Source: Epiperipatus broadwayi (Eukaryota > Onychophora > Udeonychophora > Euonychophora > Peripatidae). Taken from it: a stretch of 64,000 nucleotides of DNA. The notes under the pieces are model-generated. The model was not told the origin of the DNA. It searched no databases and saw only the letters and a list, made by a program, of their open reading frames with translations. The stretch's first letter is position 1. The number at the start of each line of letters is the position of its first letter. A program made the position numbers and the translations under genes. The stretch is taken from the NCBI GenBank assembly GCA_028023455.1, contig JAQFVV010000002.1, positions 33,179,725 through 33,243,724 of the forward strand, written 5' to 3'. This document shows, piece by piece, positions 45,795-55,923 of the stretch.

Positions 45795-46020
45795 CTCATA
45801 AATATCACCAAATTCACTACTTCCTTTACTTTGCTGTAATATAAATATATGGGGGGGGGGTTTGAACTCGGACTTTCACATGACCCTCAACTATCCACGC
45901 TATCTCATATTGCTGATACCCTCGATCACATACATGTCGAAAAGATAAATAATCACCAATATTCGTATTTCGTGCTAAACTAACCCTCATCAGTTGTGTA
46001 AAGTAGAGTGGATAAATTGC
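45795..46020 (-). repeat. Hammerhead-bearing repeat R, partial minus-strand copy
   Basis: It matches the hammerhead and downstream part of the R unit: CATCAGTT, TATTTCGTGCTAAAC, AATAATCACCAAT, GAAAAGATAAATAATC, CGATCACATACATG and a B-box-like segment GTTTGAACTCGGAC. A run of exactly ten G (45851-45860) sits at the end of the B-box-like segment. The right flank AAAGTAGAGTGGATAAATT also occurs after the foldback copies at 25838 and 31380. Confidence 0.65.
45955..45998 (-). ncRNA. Hammerhead ribozyme motif, core intact, stem I weak
   Basis: Minus strand: CTGATGA (45993-45987), stem II GGGTT/AGCAC with one mismatch and loop AGTTT, GAAA, a two-pair stem III around ACGA, cleavage-site A at 45960, then TTGGT. 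Core bases are intact, but stem I strand CACAA pairs with TTGGT in only about three positions. Possibly inactive. Confidence 0.55.
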
Positions 46021-46904
46021 TTATGAATATCATTGAAAATTGAGAAATAAATCATTCGAAGTATATCAGTTAGTGATGAAAATATATTTAGAAATGATTG
46101 GTTTAATATTTAAATTATTTTAGTTTTATCAGAGGTGAAAAGGTATTTTTGATCTACATTAATTTTAAAATCGTGCTCATGTCAAAAATGAATAATATTT
46201 AACAGTAGGGTCATATCCGAATTAAAATTTCACTGTGCTTGATTAATCTTACTTATAAAAGTTGATAAATTATTTTTTTCTCTTACATCTTTGTTTTTAA
46301 TTTAATCTCTACATTTTTAATGCCACGTGACATAAAATTTTGAAGAATCATTGGCTGTATAGTATTTTTAAAATGATCCTGCAAAAATGTTTATTTATAT
46401 ATGAGTTAGTTTTGGGGTCAGGCAAGTAAGTCTTGATGCAAATTCAGTTTATAAACCAGTGCTAAGGGGAATATAAAATCGTCTTAATTTGAATTCCAAC
46501 TATGAAAGATGCTAAGCCCAATATTGACAAACCTTATAGAATAAAATCTAGTAATGGTAACGATAGGTTCATCCCCTGTAATATTATATAATACCATCAG
46601 CCTCAAATCCATATTCTATTAATCTTTTTATTTATCTATTTCCTAGCTAAGTTAGATATCAATTTACCTAATATTATTGGATGACTGGATCATCTATCTA
46701 CCTGAGAAAGTTCTATTCCATTTAATATTTTTTTAACAATTGTATGTCTTCTCTAAGCACAGTTTATTCTAACATAAATATTTAGAATTATTCATTCTGG
46801 ATAAATAGAAAAGTAAAAGAAACTAACTTTGTGCCTATATTTTGAAAGAGGTCTTTATTAAAAATTGCTCTAATACAAAAGATGGAATAAACAAAATTAT
46901 ACTC

Positions 46905-47355
46905 ATATTAGGCTTCAGGTAGAAGAGTGCCTGGTATTTCAAATCTTACATATTAAGCCTATATTCTGTCCATCCCTCTTCTATGTATTTAAATGGAGGG
47001 GTCAGAGTGACTTGAGGTCAACATGGGCATGATAATATTGACATCAGCATGGGATTTGGGAATTCTATCATCATATTTTCAATGGTATGGATGGCTGAAG
47101 AGTTGGAGTGGATTGAAGGCTGTCCGTTAAAGTGTAAGGATTTGCTATCTTAATATAAACTGAGCACTGATTATATATATATATGGGAGATGGCAGTCTG
47201 GACCAACTGATGAGTGCTGCTTTAGCATGAAATACCTATATTAATGATTATTTATCTGTTCTGCATGTGTGTGGTCATGTGTATCAGTAGTATGAGATAG
47301 TGTGGATAGTGAAGGGGCTTGAAAGTCTGGGTTCAAATTCCCTATATTTAAAATT
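46905..47355 (+). repeat. Hammerhead-bearing repeat R, plus-strand copy
   Basis: Longest copy of unit R: TATTTCAAATCTTACATATT, GGGTCAGAGTGACTTGAGG, TTTTCAATGGTATGGATGGC, TTAATATAAACTGAGCACTG, hammerhead (47202-47245), then TGTGTGTGGTCATGTG and a B-box-like CTGGGTTCAAATTCCC (47328-47342). The combination of a type I hammerhead and a tRNA-like downstream part suggests a terminal repeat of a Penelope-like element or a small non-autonomous retroelement. Confidence 0.75.
47202..47245 (+). ncRNA. Hammerhead ribozyme motif, core intact
   Basis: Stem I strand ACCAA 47202-47206; CTGATGA 47207-47213; stem II GTGCT/AGCAT around GCTTT; GAAA 47229-47232; two-pair stem III around ACCT; cleavage-site A at 47240; second stem I strand TTAAT. 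All core bases are right, but stem I has two mismatches (the other copies read TTGGT here), so activity is doubtful. Confidence 0.6.
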
Positions 47356-47359
47356 ATAC

Positions 47360-47875
47360 TTTGAATTTTCAACAAGTAAATCACTACCTATGTTATTGGC
47401 AATTAGAAACTCACAATCTGATGATGATAGGTAATTAATTAAAAAAGCACTTAATAAAAATGTTATTAAGAAAATCTATTTTCAATTCCCATTTGTATAT
47501 ATGGTTATGCATCTTATCTTTATTGTATATATTTGTGCAATTATTATTTTAAATGTTTGGGCTTGAAACTTAATTAGAAACTCAAAATGCTAATAGAATA
47601 GGAAGTGTTAATATAATTTAGATTAGTCAAAATATATATCTGTAAGAATAGCTTTCTCATCTTGGATTGGTGCCTATTTGAAATAGGCAAGACAGAATTG
47701 GATTACAGAGGATGATATTCTGAAATTAGTTGCAGCAAACTTGCAAATGAAATGGTACCCAGTTTGATCCTTATCATTATTTCATGGTAGGATTAATATT
47801 GCAAAATAAAATAAAATGTAACGTCCTCATTTGGCAAACATTTTTCTTCCAGTTACAATATATATGCAATAAATA
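47360..47875. other. Short intergenic gap / 3' flank of the ZBED-like gene
   Basis: No gene or element is recognised between the R repeat and the polyadenylation signal of the minus-strand gene. Confidence 0.4.
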
Positions 47876-47881
47876 TTTATT
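47876..47881 (-). terminator. AATAAA polyadenylation signal, ZBED-like gene
   Basis: On the minus strand AATAAA lies 30 bp beyond the stop codon at 47911-47913, and further AATAAA hexamers are close by. This position suits a short 3' UTR. Confidence 0.45.
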
Positions 47882-47910
47882 TATACAATAAATCACAATT
47901 ATTATATTTG

Positions 47911-49632
47911 TTAAATATGATTAAATTTAATTAATAAAAGATCTTGTAAAAATTTTGGTAATAGTCTCATATTATCAGGAAGAATCGTAGAATTTGCATT
48001 GGAAAATGTCCTCTGTATGGGAGTCATAGTTGCAGGAATACTTAATAAACGTCTTGCTAATTTGCAAAGAATTGGCAAATCTTGGATCTTTGAAGCCCAG
48101 TACTGTAAAGGACTGGTCTCCATTTCGAGTCTAGGCTCTTTTAAATAAAATTCTATTTCTTGATCTAAGGAAGAAGGTTTAAAGGGTATGGGAGTATCTT
48201 TGATGAAAGAAAAAAGTCTTTTCTTTTTGGGGGGTGAACTAGAGCTTAAAGACATAACTTTATTAGAATCGGTGGAATTTGGCTTAATTTCCTGGGGTAG
48301 AAAGTTGCAAACCGCTGCAAAATGCTGCACAGAATTTTTAATGAACAGTATTTTGTCCTCAGAACACCAGGATATTTTAAAACGTGGATCAACAACAGCA
48401 GCAGTTATGAATAGCGGATCATTATGCAAATAGCCAAATTTTTCTTCAAGCATTTTTCTTAGCAAAATATTCATAGAAGTTAAATATATCAAACTTTCTT
48501 GCTGAAGAACAAAATTGAGACCAACCAGTGTTGGCAGAATAAGGCTAATAGGAACATGTGAATCGCTCTCCATGTTATCGATTGCTTCTTCAAACGGTTC
48601 TAAAATACTTAACATTTCACGAAGAATGGTCCAGTCATAATTGTTCAATTTATGGCCGACCTCATCCAGTCCTTCGAAACTCAGCGTGGAAAACTGCTTT
48701 AGAAATTTTAACTGCGCATTCCATTCTTCTCTTATTTCACTAATTTTTAATTTGGTGCACAGGTTTTGAGCCGTTTCTGATGATGGGACCATTTTCTGAA
48801 GTAAATGAATAGCACTTAATACCTTTGACAGAACATTGCCAATAGCGGGCGTTTCTTCAAGTGTACTCCGAATCAACGTTTGAAGAACCTGTGAAAAACA
48901 GATTATTTTTTTAGGCCATTGAACAGTATCTAACATTTTATGAATTGATGCTGCATCTTTACTTGCTTTCACTATATTTTCGGCACAATTGTAGTTTAAG
49001 GATGTTAACTGCGGTAAAGAAAAAATTCGTTTGGCAGATAAAAAACTGCTAACAATGACACTGCTTATTTTTTCTTTAATTTTGAATTTGTCCGATACTT
49101 CTTCAAAATGTTTAAGCAAATTTTCCATAGTAATCACTTCTTCCATCACTCGACACGTTAACAAATGCAAATTAATCTTCCAATCCGAAGTTGGATGGTG
49201 AGCTGCAATACATAACAATGGTTTACAATTGTCTGAAATGAAAATTTCTATAGTAAGAGAAACACATTCCGTTTGATTTAATGCTAGCCGAATTGCATCT
49301 TCTATTCGTATTATAGTATTTGGTAACCAAGAATTACAAAATTCTTCTGAAGTGAGAATTTCGTATCTAGGTTCAAATGTAGACAAAAGTTCATGAAAGG
49401 CTTTACTTTCCAAAGTCCACAATGGTCGCAAGTCTTGAACAACATGATTAATAATAGCAGTTGAAATAGCTTTTTGCCTAGGATGATCTGGATAGAATTT
49501 GGTATTAGGGTCATCAAAAGATGCTGGTGGTACTGAAACAGAATTATTACTCCGTCTTATCCGTGAAACTGTCGTATTGCCATCTACTTTTCTTTCATTG
49601 TCATATTCTTCGAACTCAGTTTGATGTCTTCT
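47911..49632 (-). CDS. Domesticated hAT transposase-like (ZBED-like) gene, exon 2
   Basis: Main exon: 573 codons, no internal stop, starting after an acceptor TTTTTTTTAG (AG at 49634-49633) and ending TAA at 47911. Joined in phase 0 to 55770-55910 it gives 620 residues. It starts RRHQTEFEEYD, which supplies the last His of the BED finger. The hAT core then runs SLTIEIFISD (about 173-182), AAHHPTSDWKINL (190-202), VVDPRFK (460-466, a hAT hallmark) and a C-terminal dimerisation domain (YWASK to TFSNANSTILPDNMRLLP, about 558-606). A basic PPKKKRL near 514-520 could be a nuclear signal. By alignment with the remembered hAT pattern the catalytic D, D and E are E176, S243 and K359, so DNA cutting is unlikely. 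The likely role is sequence-specific DNA binding in the nucleus, as for ZBED proteins; the exact function is unknown. The intact frame among wrecked neighbours suggests selection. Confidence 0.8.
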   Translation of the reverse strand, partial: RRHQTEFEEYDNERKVDGNTTVSRIRRSNNSVSVPPASFDDPNTKFYPDHPRQKAISTAIINHVVQDLRPLWTLESKAFHELLSTFEPRYEILTSEEFCNSWLPNTIIRIEDAIRLALNQTECVSLTIEIFISDNCKPLLCIAAHHPTSDWKINLHLLTCRVMEEVITMENLLKHFEEVSDKFKIKEKISSVIVSSFLSAKRIFSLPQLTSLNYNCAENIVKASKDAASIHKMLDTVQWPKKIICFSQVLQTLIRSTLEETPAIGNVLSKVLSAIHLLQKMVPSSETAQNLCTKLKISEIREEWNAQLKFLKQFSTLSFEGLDEVGHKLNNYDWTILREMLSILEPFEEAIDNMESDSHVPISLILPTLVGLNFVLQQESLIYLTSMNILLRKMLEEKFGYLHNDPLFITAAVVDPRFKISWCSEDKILFIKNSVQHFAAVCNFLPQEIKPNSTDSNKVMSLSSSSPPKKKRLFSFIKDTPIPFKPSSLDQEIEFYLKEPRLEMETSPLQYWASKIQDLPILCKLARRLLSIPATMTPIQRTFSNANSTILPDNMRLLPKFLQDLLLIKFNHI

Positions 49633-50103
49633 CTAAAAAAAAGATTAAAAAAATGCACACATATAGTCAATGTTACAACTTTTTATAAAGGATACAGTTC
49701 AATTGCAAATTTACAAGGGAAAAAGCAAAAATAAGATGCAATGTATTTTATAAATCAAAAAGCAGTATTACGTTTATACTGAATCACTAATTATATTAGT
49801 TGTTTTAAGTGTAATGAGATTTGAAAATATAATTTATATTTATATATATGAATTAACACAATATGTGTTAAAATACAAAGATAATTCTTAGGATTGTTTT
49901 ACAAAAGTAAAAAAAAAGACTCACATCAATTATTATAGGATAAATGACCTGTGAAGAGATACACAGTTCAATATCAAGATTTATAAGGTTAGAATCATAT
50001 TAATAATAAGTGAAGTATTGAATAGTTTCACGCTCTTAGATCTAACCGCTTCAGCTTCACCTATTCATATAGAAAGTAGGTTGAAGTAAAGAAGGGTTCC
50101 CCT

Positions 50104-50493
50104 CTTTTCTTCCAAAGCGTAAGCTTGTGGTTAAGACCTGTAGAGGTCCCTACCTTCGCATTTTCACGTACATATTCTTGAGGTTTACAGCCTTAGTAAA
50201 TATTATTAATAATTAAAATAAGTACAAAGATGGTCCATAGAAGAAGTCAATGAGTATACAAATTAATAACATGTATACATTAAAATATGTAACAATCTCT
50301 TCTTCAAATACTTTTCTTCCAAAGCGTAAGCTTGTGGTTAAGACCTGTAGAGGTCCCTACCTTCGCATTTTCACGTACATATTCTTGAGGTTTACAGCCT
50401 TAGTAAATATTATTAATAATTAAAATAAGTACAAAGATGGTCCATAGAAGAAGTCAACGAGTATACAAATTAATAACATGTATACATTAAAAT
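50104..50493. repeat. 207-bp tandem duplication, second copy cut by an RTE
   Basis: Copy 1 (50104-50310) and copy 2 (from 50311) are nearly identical: CTTTTCTTCCAAAGCGTAAG, AGACCTGTAGAGGTCCCTAC, TATTCTTGAGGTTTACAGCC, AGATGGTCCATAGAAGAAGT. Copy 2 is interrupted at 50493 by the RTE insertion, and its last part continues at 51113-51160. The duplication is therefore older than the RTE insertion, and both are young. Confidence 0.9.
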
Positions 50494-51112
50494 TAAAGAT
50501 TGATTATGAAGAATTAGAAGAAGTTAACAGTTACAAATACCTTGGTCAGATTATTAATACAGATGGAAACATAATGGAGGAAATTAATCATAGAATTAAA
50601 CTTGGTTGGAATGCTTTTGGTAGAAATAACTTGATACTAAAAGGAAATATGCCTATGTGTTTGAAAAGGATGTTTTTTAACAAATATGTTTTACCAGTTC
50701 TTACTTATGGATCTGAGACTTGGACACTTAATAGAAGAGCAATACAGAGACTTCAGACAACTCAAAGGAGTATGGAGAGATGTATGTTGGGAGTAACAAG
50801 AAGAGATCGAAAACGCAATGTATGGGTAAGACAACAAACAGGTGTTACTGACCTTATTGAAAAAATTAAAAGATTGAAATGGAGTTGGGCTGGACATATT
50901 GCTAGAAGAGATGATAATAGATGGACAATTGAAATTTTAAACTGGATTCCAAGAGATTGTAAAAGATCCAGAAAGAGACCACATGTGAGATGGATGGATG
51001 AAATAAGAAAATGTGCAGGGGTGTTGTGGAGAAGAGAAGCTAAAGATCGGAGAAGATGGATTAAACTTGGAGAGACCTTCATCCTGCAGTGGATTGATAA
51101 TGGTTGATGATG
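50494..51112 (+). mobile_element. RTE-type LINE insertion, 5'-truncated, 12-bp TSD
   Basis: Inserted between two copies of ATACATTAAAAT (50482-50493 and 51113-51124). The open frame (50478-51107, 209 codons) encodes the C-terminal end of an RTE reverse transcriptase: YKYLGQIINTDG, WNAFGRNNLILKGN, VLPVLTYGSETWTLNRRAIQ, ERCMLGVTRRDRKRN, LKWSWAGHIARRDDN, RPHVRWMDEIRKC and a last QWIDNG. The catalytic RT core and endonuclease are missing because of 5' truncation. The 3' end is a GAT-type trinucleotide (GGTTGATGATG), as in other RTE elements. The open frame and clean target duplication make it the youngest LINE copy here. Confidence 0.9.
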
Positions 51113-53406
51113 ATACATTAAAATATGTAACAAACTCTTCTTCAAATACTTCACGCTAATTTGATTCAGCATATTTCATTAAATAAATCACCCAAATTTA
51201 TATAAAACCTTCATTTATTCCTGAATCTAATGTTTCAGTTATTAAAAACTATAAAAATGCTGAAGTATATAAACTATAAGTGTAAAATAATAATACATAT
51301 AAAAATATATGCACAAATATATAAATTAAGTTTCACAAGAAAGATTACAGAAATACTAAATTCTACTACATTAAACATCACATCATGGATTACAATATTA
51401 ATTTACTTCAGCTGACTGAAAACATAAAAGTTTGACTTTCAATGCAATATTCAAAGCTGACAGATTTCAAAGCTTAAATATTCAGTTTGATGTTATTACA
51501 GTAAATAATTTTAAGATAGAGTTAAATCAATTACAAATTATTATACTGTATTAAATATTAATTATCTAACAGTAACTAATCTACTATTTTAACTCGATGT
51601 AAACATGTTCGCCGTGTCTATTTATCCACAAATAATCTGCTTAGCATGCTATCCCTTTGTCGAAAAAATGGAGTAGGTAAATTAAATCATTTACATTTTC
51701 ACAGGAAGTAATTAAATATCACCCTGGTATAACTGATATCACTTGTTATAATTTTAAATTGGTGTGGATATTTGATAGTTGAAAGAATGCTAAGCATATT
51801 ATTTGTGGATAAAATATAATATTTTCTTACTAGACATGGCAAATGTGTAAACATTGAGCTGAAAGAAAAAAAATTAAATAAGTATTTAATCTACTATTTA
51901 TATATCAAAGATGCTCAAAACTGAAAATATTTACAGTAGTCATCACAATAAAGTTTAAAATTACAGCCAATTAAAACTGTCAACATTCTGCAGTGTGACC
52001 ATTTCATGACTTACAACACCCATTTTTTAGCAGACTATTAATGCAATGATTAAATCACAATGTAACTTAAAACTCCTAATCAGTTTAAATATCTAATCCA
52101 AGATTAGGCTGATTTTGAAGTATGAAATAATCATAAATCTGGGTTAATGTTATTATACATTCTACCTATAGCAAATAATTTTAAAATTATTGAAACAACT
52201 ATATATTTCAACATGATATCTAGCAATAAGTTTAGTATTTTAACTGCCTGTAATCTTAAATTTTGTTCTGATAATTAATTTATGCATTTCCAATTTGCAT
52301 TTGAGCATCTTTGACTTATACATAACTATGTATGTCATAAATAATTAAACATGGGTGTGTATAAATATGCTTACATTTACATAAATAATATCTTCCATAG
52401 AATCTTCTCAATATTATATAACATATAATTAATATCAAAAACAAATAGTCTATAAATAAAATCTACTTCTCTTCAATTAAAAAATCTATTCTCAAAGTAT
52501 TTGAATTTCAAATCCTATTCCTCTTAAATCATTAATTCAATCAAATCTAGCGTTAGCATTATTAATCAATTTAACCATCGAAGATAACTTTTTCAAAACT
52601 GTTAAATCTCAACTTACCTTAAGCTAAGAAACTAGTCCAGATTCCATCTTATTCAATCGGACTGAGCATTCATTGCCATGGACCAACAGATATATGAATA
52701 GATAACACATATTTAACAGTTACTGGCCAATGAGTAATGATGCTCAATGAATCTGGTTGTTTTCATTATGGAAAGGGATCTGACTGAGGTACAATTTACT
52801 ATCAGACCTGAATGACAGTATGCCCATTGTCTCCACTATATGATTAAAACAGAGTAAGGCAAGTTCGCATTAGAATTGGAAGCTTCTAAAAACTAAATCA
52901 GACACAAAGCAATCTATCGTAAAATAGCTGGATGTGTCATCATACCTATTCACAAGGCAGGTTGTCATGGTATAGCTGGAAGTAGTAGGTATATACAAAG
53001 GTATCTGAAGTCCCTTACATTAATAGTTGCATGGCAACTAGATCCTATATCTTGCTAACAATATCAGGTAAAGTATAACAGTTGTATATATTGAAATACA
53101 TATTTGTATATTTGTTTTAATTAACAAATATTTAATAGTATTTTTTACGAGTCCATGTTTATTTTAATCACGCGTAAACACAACAAAAATATAATAGCTA
53201 TCGAATTAAAAATCAAAAATATATTCAAATAGCACCTGTTATATCCATATAATTCTATAATTAAAAATATGTACTGTATATTTTTGAAAAGAAAAAAAGA
53301 TTGAGTCGTGATTAGAAACAGAAGTAAATGGATTTGTCACCTGTTATATATATTCACAAACCAAAAAAAAAAATTTAAGCAAAAAAAAAAAATCTTGTCT
53401 TATCTT

Positions 53407-53513
53407 TTTTTTCTTCTCATGTGTCATAGTATCAGCCAGGAAGCGAACACGCCAAACCGGGACAACTGCCTGTAAAGCAGCCATCGCTGACCTCTCGACC
53501 ACCAATGCTTGAC
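53407..53513 (-). mobile_element. tRNA-derived SINE with 15-bp TSD
   Basis: Same family as 19189 and 31651, minus strand: AGCATTGGTGGTCGAGAGG, then an eroded anticodon-arm part, GGTTTGGCGTGTTCGCTTCC and a T-rich (A-tail) end at 53406-53415. It is flanked by an exact 15-bp direct repeat (53392-53406 and 53514-53528, starting ATCTTGTC). The B box is damaged, so it is probably transcriptionally dead. Confidence 0.85.
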
Positions 53514-55014
53514 ATCTTGTCTTATCTTAACACTTAATTTGCTCCAGTTTGGTATTTTTAATTGGCAAATGACTGTTTTTTTACTCAGCGTAAAAAAAAA
53601 ATAATAATTATTTAATATTTATGAAAGCAAAAAATGTTTTAAATTTAATTCAAAATTATAAAATTTAATAATGTGAATTTGTAAAAAATTTGGATAAAAA
53701 ATTTCCAATAAATAACTGTGAGTCAAATTGTATTTTTGTTCTCTAGAGTCTATTGAACAGTATTTTGAACTGTTGTAGGCTTACAAATATGTTTTTTTTA
53801 AACTCATCTTTAAAAAATATAATTATTTAATTTAAAATTATAACAGCTTGGACCATCTGTATAAAAACATTTTCATGAAATTAAATTGAGTATTTACCAG
53901 AAGTAGATAAATGCTATCATCTTTAGATCACAGTCTAAGTTTTGAATTAACAAGTGATATAATCCACTTCAAATTATCTTCATGAGCTATATCTTGCCCA
54001 ATCTGCTTCCGATTGAAAATTAGGAAGAGTTAAATATCAAAGTAGGACGCTTCTTGAACTTCTCTGGTTTAAATAACTTATTTATTTCAGAATGAATGCC
54101 CAGAGTTGATGTTTCAGATGTTACAAGTTGAGTTGATGAACATATAGATATTGCAAATATCCCAGTGTGGCATTAGTAAAAGATTTTCATCAGTCAAGTT
54201 TAGATGGACTGAAGATGTTCTAGCGATATATCAATAGCAAAAATATTTAATCTATAATGTCAATCCAGTAATAGTCACTTATCGATAATTCGTGTGGAAT
54301 TATTAAGAAACTCTAAAAATAGCATGCCTAAAGATCTTTTCTCATCTATCAAAGAAAAAGATGTATCTGAATTGATGAACATAGCAAAATAGTGTTATGT
54401 TAGATTATGGATCGCTAAAGAAAGCTTGCGAGTCTGTATTCAAATCCTTTATGGTCACATCTAAACTCCAAATATATAAATTATATATTCAATCAAATAT
54501 TATCAATTGATTTTATTTATCAATATAGTTAAAATGAGAATTTGCAACCATTACATGATAATTATAATTGTCAGCACTCTCTTTTTCACATTAATAATAA
54601 ATATTCCTAATTTTCATCAATTATAATGGTCATCACTAGGATACTTATGATCTTCATAAGATAATAAAATATGTGTGTATACAAAATGCTATCTAAATAC
54701 AAAGGTGAATAGGTATAATCCTATGTTCAATCCACTGTGTATATATTTTTTTTCTTTCATGCAAAGTATCCTATACAATATTTAAATTTTATATAATAAG
54801 AACAAGTCTGAGATGTAATTTATTTCTGCACATTTCTAAGTGTCATAATATTTTTTCTTCCCAATCTTCTGACACAAGGAAACTTTTTTATAATGCAGGA
54901 CGATATATATGTAAAGTCACCTGATAATCACTAAATATCCAATAATTTTTACCATAGGAAAATGATCATTTGCTTACTGTAATGTGAATCTTTATATACA
55001 GAGGCATCCAAAGC

Positions 55015-55540
55015 AATACCAGCCAGAGAGCAATCTTAAATCGGTCTCTATATTTTAATGTAAATTGATTTTGAGATAAATGATACTAATTTTATAAAGT
55101 AGAGATATTTCATTCATTTTTAAAACTACCACTAACAGACAAATATCATAAATGTAATGATAAATATTTTTATACTGGATATATGCAAATCCAGGTGATA
55201 ATCAAATATATTTAACTGATTGAACTGCCCTCTAGCTTAAAATATGTAGGCTAATTTTTATAGCTCTTAATAACAAGATTTTAAATACAGTAGGAAATGA
55301 TCATTTTCCTACTGTAAAGTTATTAAATATGGCATCTAGGAGGTAGTTCAACTATAATTAAATATCTCTTGATTTTACATATATCCAGTATAAAAAAATA
55401 TTTATCATTATATCTGTATCGCAGAGTTTTAAAAATAGGTAAAATATCTCTACTCCGTAAAATTAATATCTATCATTTCAAAATCAATTTACATTAAAAT
55501 GTATAGTTTGATTTAAAATTGCTCTCCAGATATTATTATT
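55015..55540. repeat. Foldback element with ~260-bp arms and palindromic centre
   Basis: The left arm (55015-55280: TATATTTTAATGTAAATTGA, AAAGTAGAGATATTTC, TACTGGATATATGCA) and right arm (55317-55540: TACATATATCCAGTA, AAATATCTCTACTC, TCAATTTACATTAAAATGTA) are inverted. They meet at a nearly perfect palindrome, ACAGTAGGAAATGATCATTT CCTACTGT-type, at about 55281-55312. A third, direct partial copy of the right arm follows at 55590-55710, and a scrap precedes it at 54905-54985. It lies close to the 5' end of the ZBED-like gene intron. Confidence 0.75.
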
Positions 55541-55769
55541 CAGGATAATTCTATATATAAGATTTAAAATACATTAAGAAATTCTCATTTTCCTACTGTA
55601 AAAAATTATTGAATATGACAGGCAGAAGGGCAGGCAATCCAATTATTAAATATACTTGATAATTATTACATGACTTTATGGACAGTTGGTATAAAAATAT
55701 TGTTCATCATTCTATATATGTGTGAGTGTGACAACTATTTAAATGTAAATATGAACCATTGAAACTTAC

Positions 55770-55910
55770 TTTAAGATGGGTAACAAAATTTGAAGTCACT
55801 CCTTGGATGCCTCTTATCAGTTGACCGCATATCCTACATACTGCTGTAACTGAATCCATTTCTGTTTTTTTGTCCGTGTAAAAATGAAAAATCAAGGCTT
55901 TTGAAGCCAT
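55770..55910 (-). CDS. ZBED-like gene, exon 1 coding part (BED zinc finger)
   Basis: 47 codons from ATG at 55910-55908 to the donor AAA/GTAAGT at 55769. The start context TTCAAAATGG (A at -3, G at +4) is strong. The sequence MASKALIFHFYTD, then CRICGQLIRG with C25 and C28, then SNFVTHLK with H45 is a BED-type zinc finger. Its fourth ligand, H50, comes from exon 2 (HLK joined to RRH), giving C-x2-C-x16-H-x4-H. BED fingers bind DNA. A splice acceptor TTTATTTCACAG lies just 10 bp upstream of the ATG, so at least one 5' untranslated exon probably lies further right, outside the recognised sequence. Confidence 0.8.
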
Positions 55911-55923
55911 TTTGAATTTCCTG
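55911..55923 (-). other. Splice acceptor and 10-nt leader of ZBED-like exon 1
   Basis: On the minus strand CTTTATTTCACAG ends at 55921 and is followed by GAAATTCAAA before the ATG. This implies an upstream non-coding exon and promoter that I could not place. Alternatively the reading frame extends into an upstream coding exon. Confidence 0.5.

Larger units (their letters stand above)
49633..55769 (-). other. 6.1-kb intron of the ZBED-like gene
   Basis: Bounded on the minus strand by donor AAA/GTAAGT (GTAAGT at 55769-55764) and acceptor TTTTTTTTAG at 49633. It is phase 0 and splits the BED finger between the two histidines. It contains a 207-bp duplication, an RTE insertion, a SINE and a foldback. 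The stretches 51125-53390 and 53530-54880 hold nothing else I recognise apart from a possible very degenerate repeat R piece near 54365-54475. Confidence 0.75.

Noticed and set aside
45851-45860. Run of ten G, considered as a G-quadruplex or functional signal.
   Set aside because: A single run cannot form an intramolecular quadruplex, and the related repeat copy at 43700 has only GGG there, so it is slippage in a repeat.
50762-51172. 136-codon open frame on the minus strand, and similar at 57895-58212.
   Set aside because: Both are antisense shadows of the RTE coding sequence on the + strand.
54365-54475. Possible fifth hammerhead-repeat copy (TTGATGAACATAGC followed by a TATTCAAATCC B-box-like segment).
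   Set aside because: Only scattered similarity to repeat R; the hammerhead core is not intact, so it was not annotated as an RNA.
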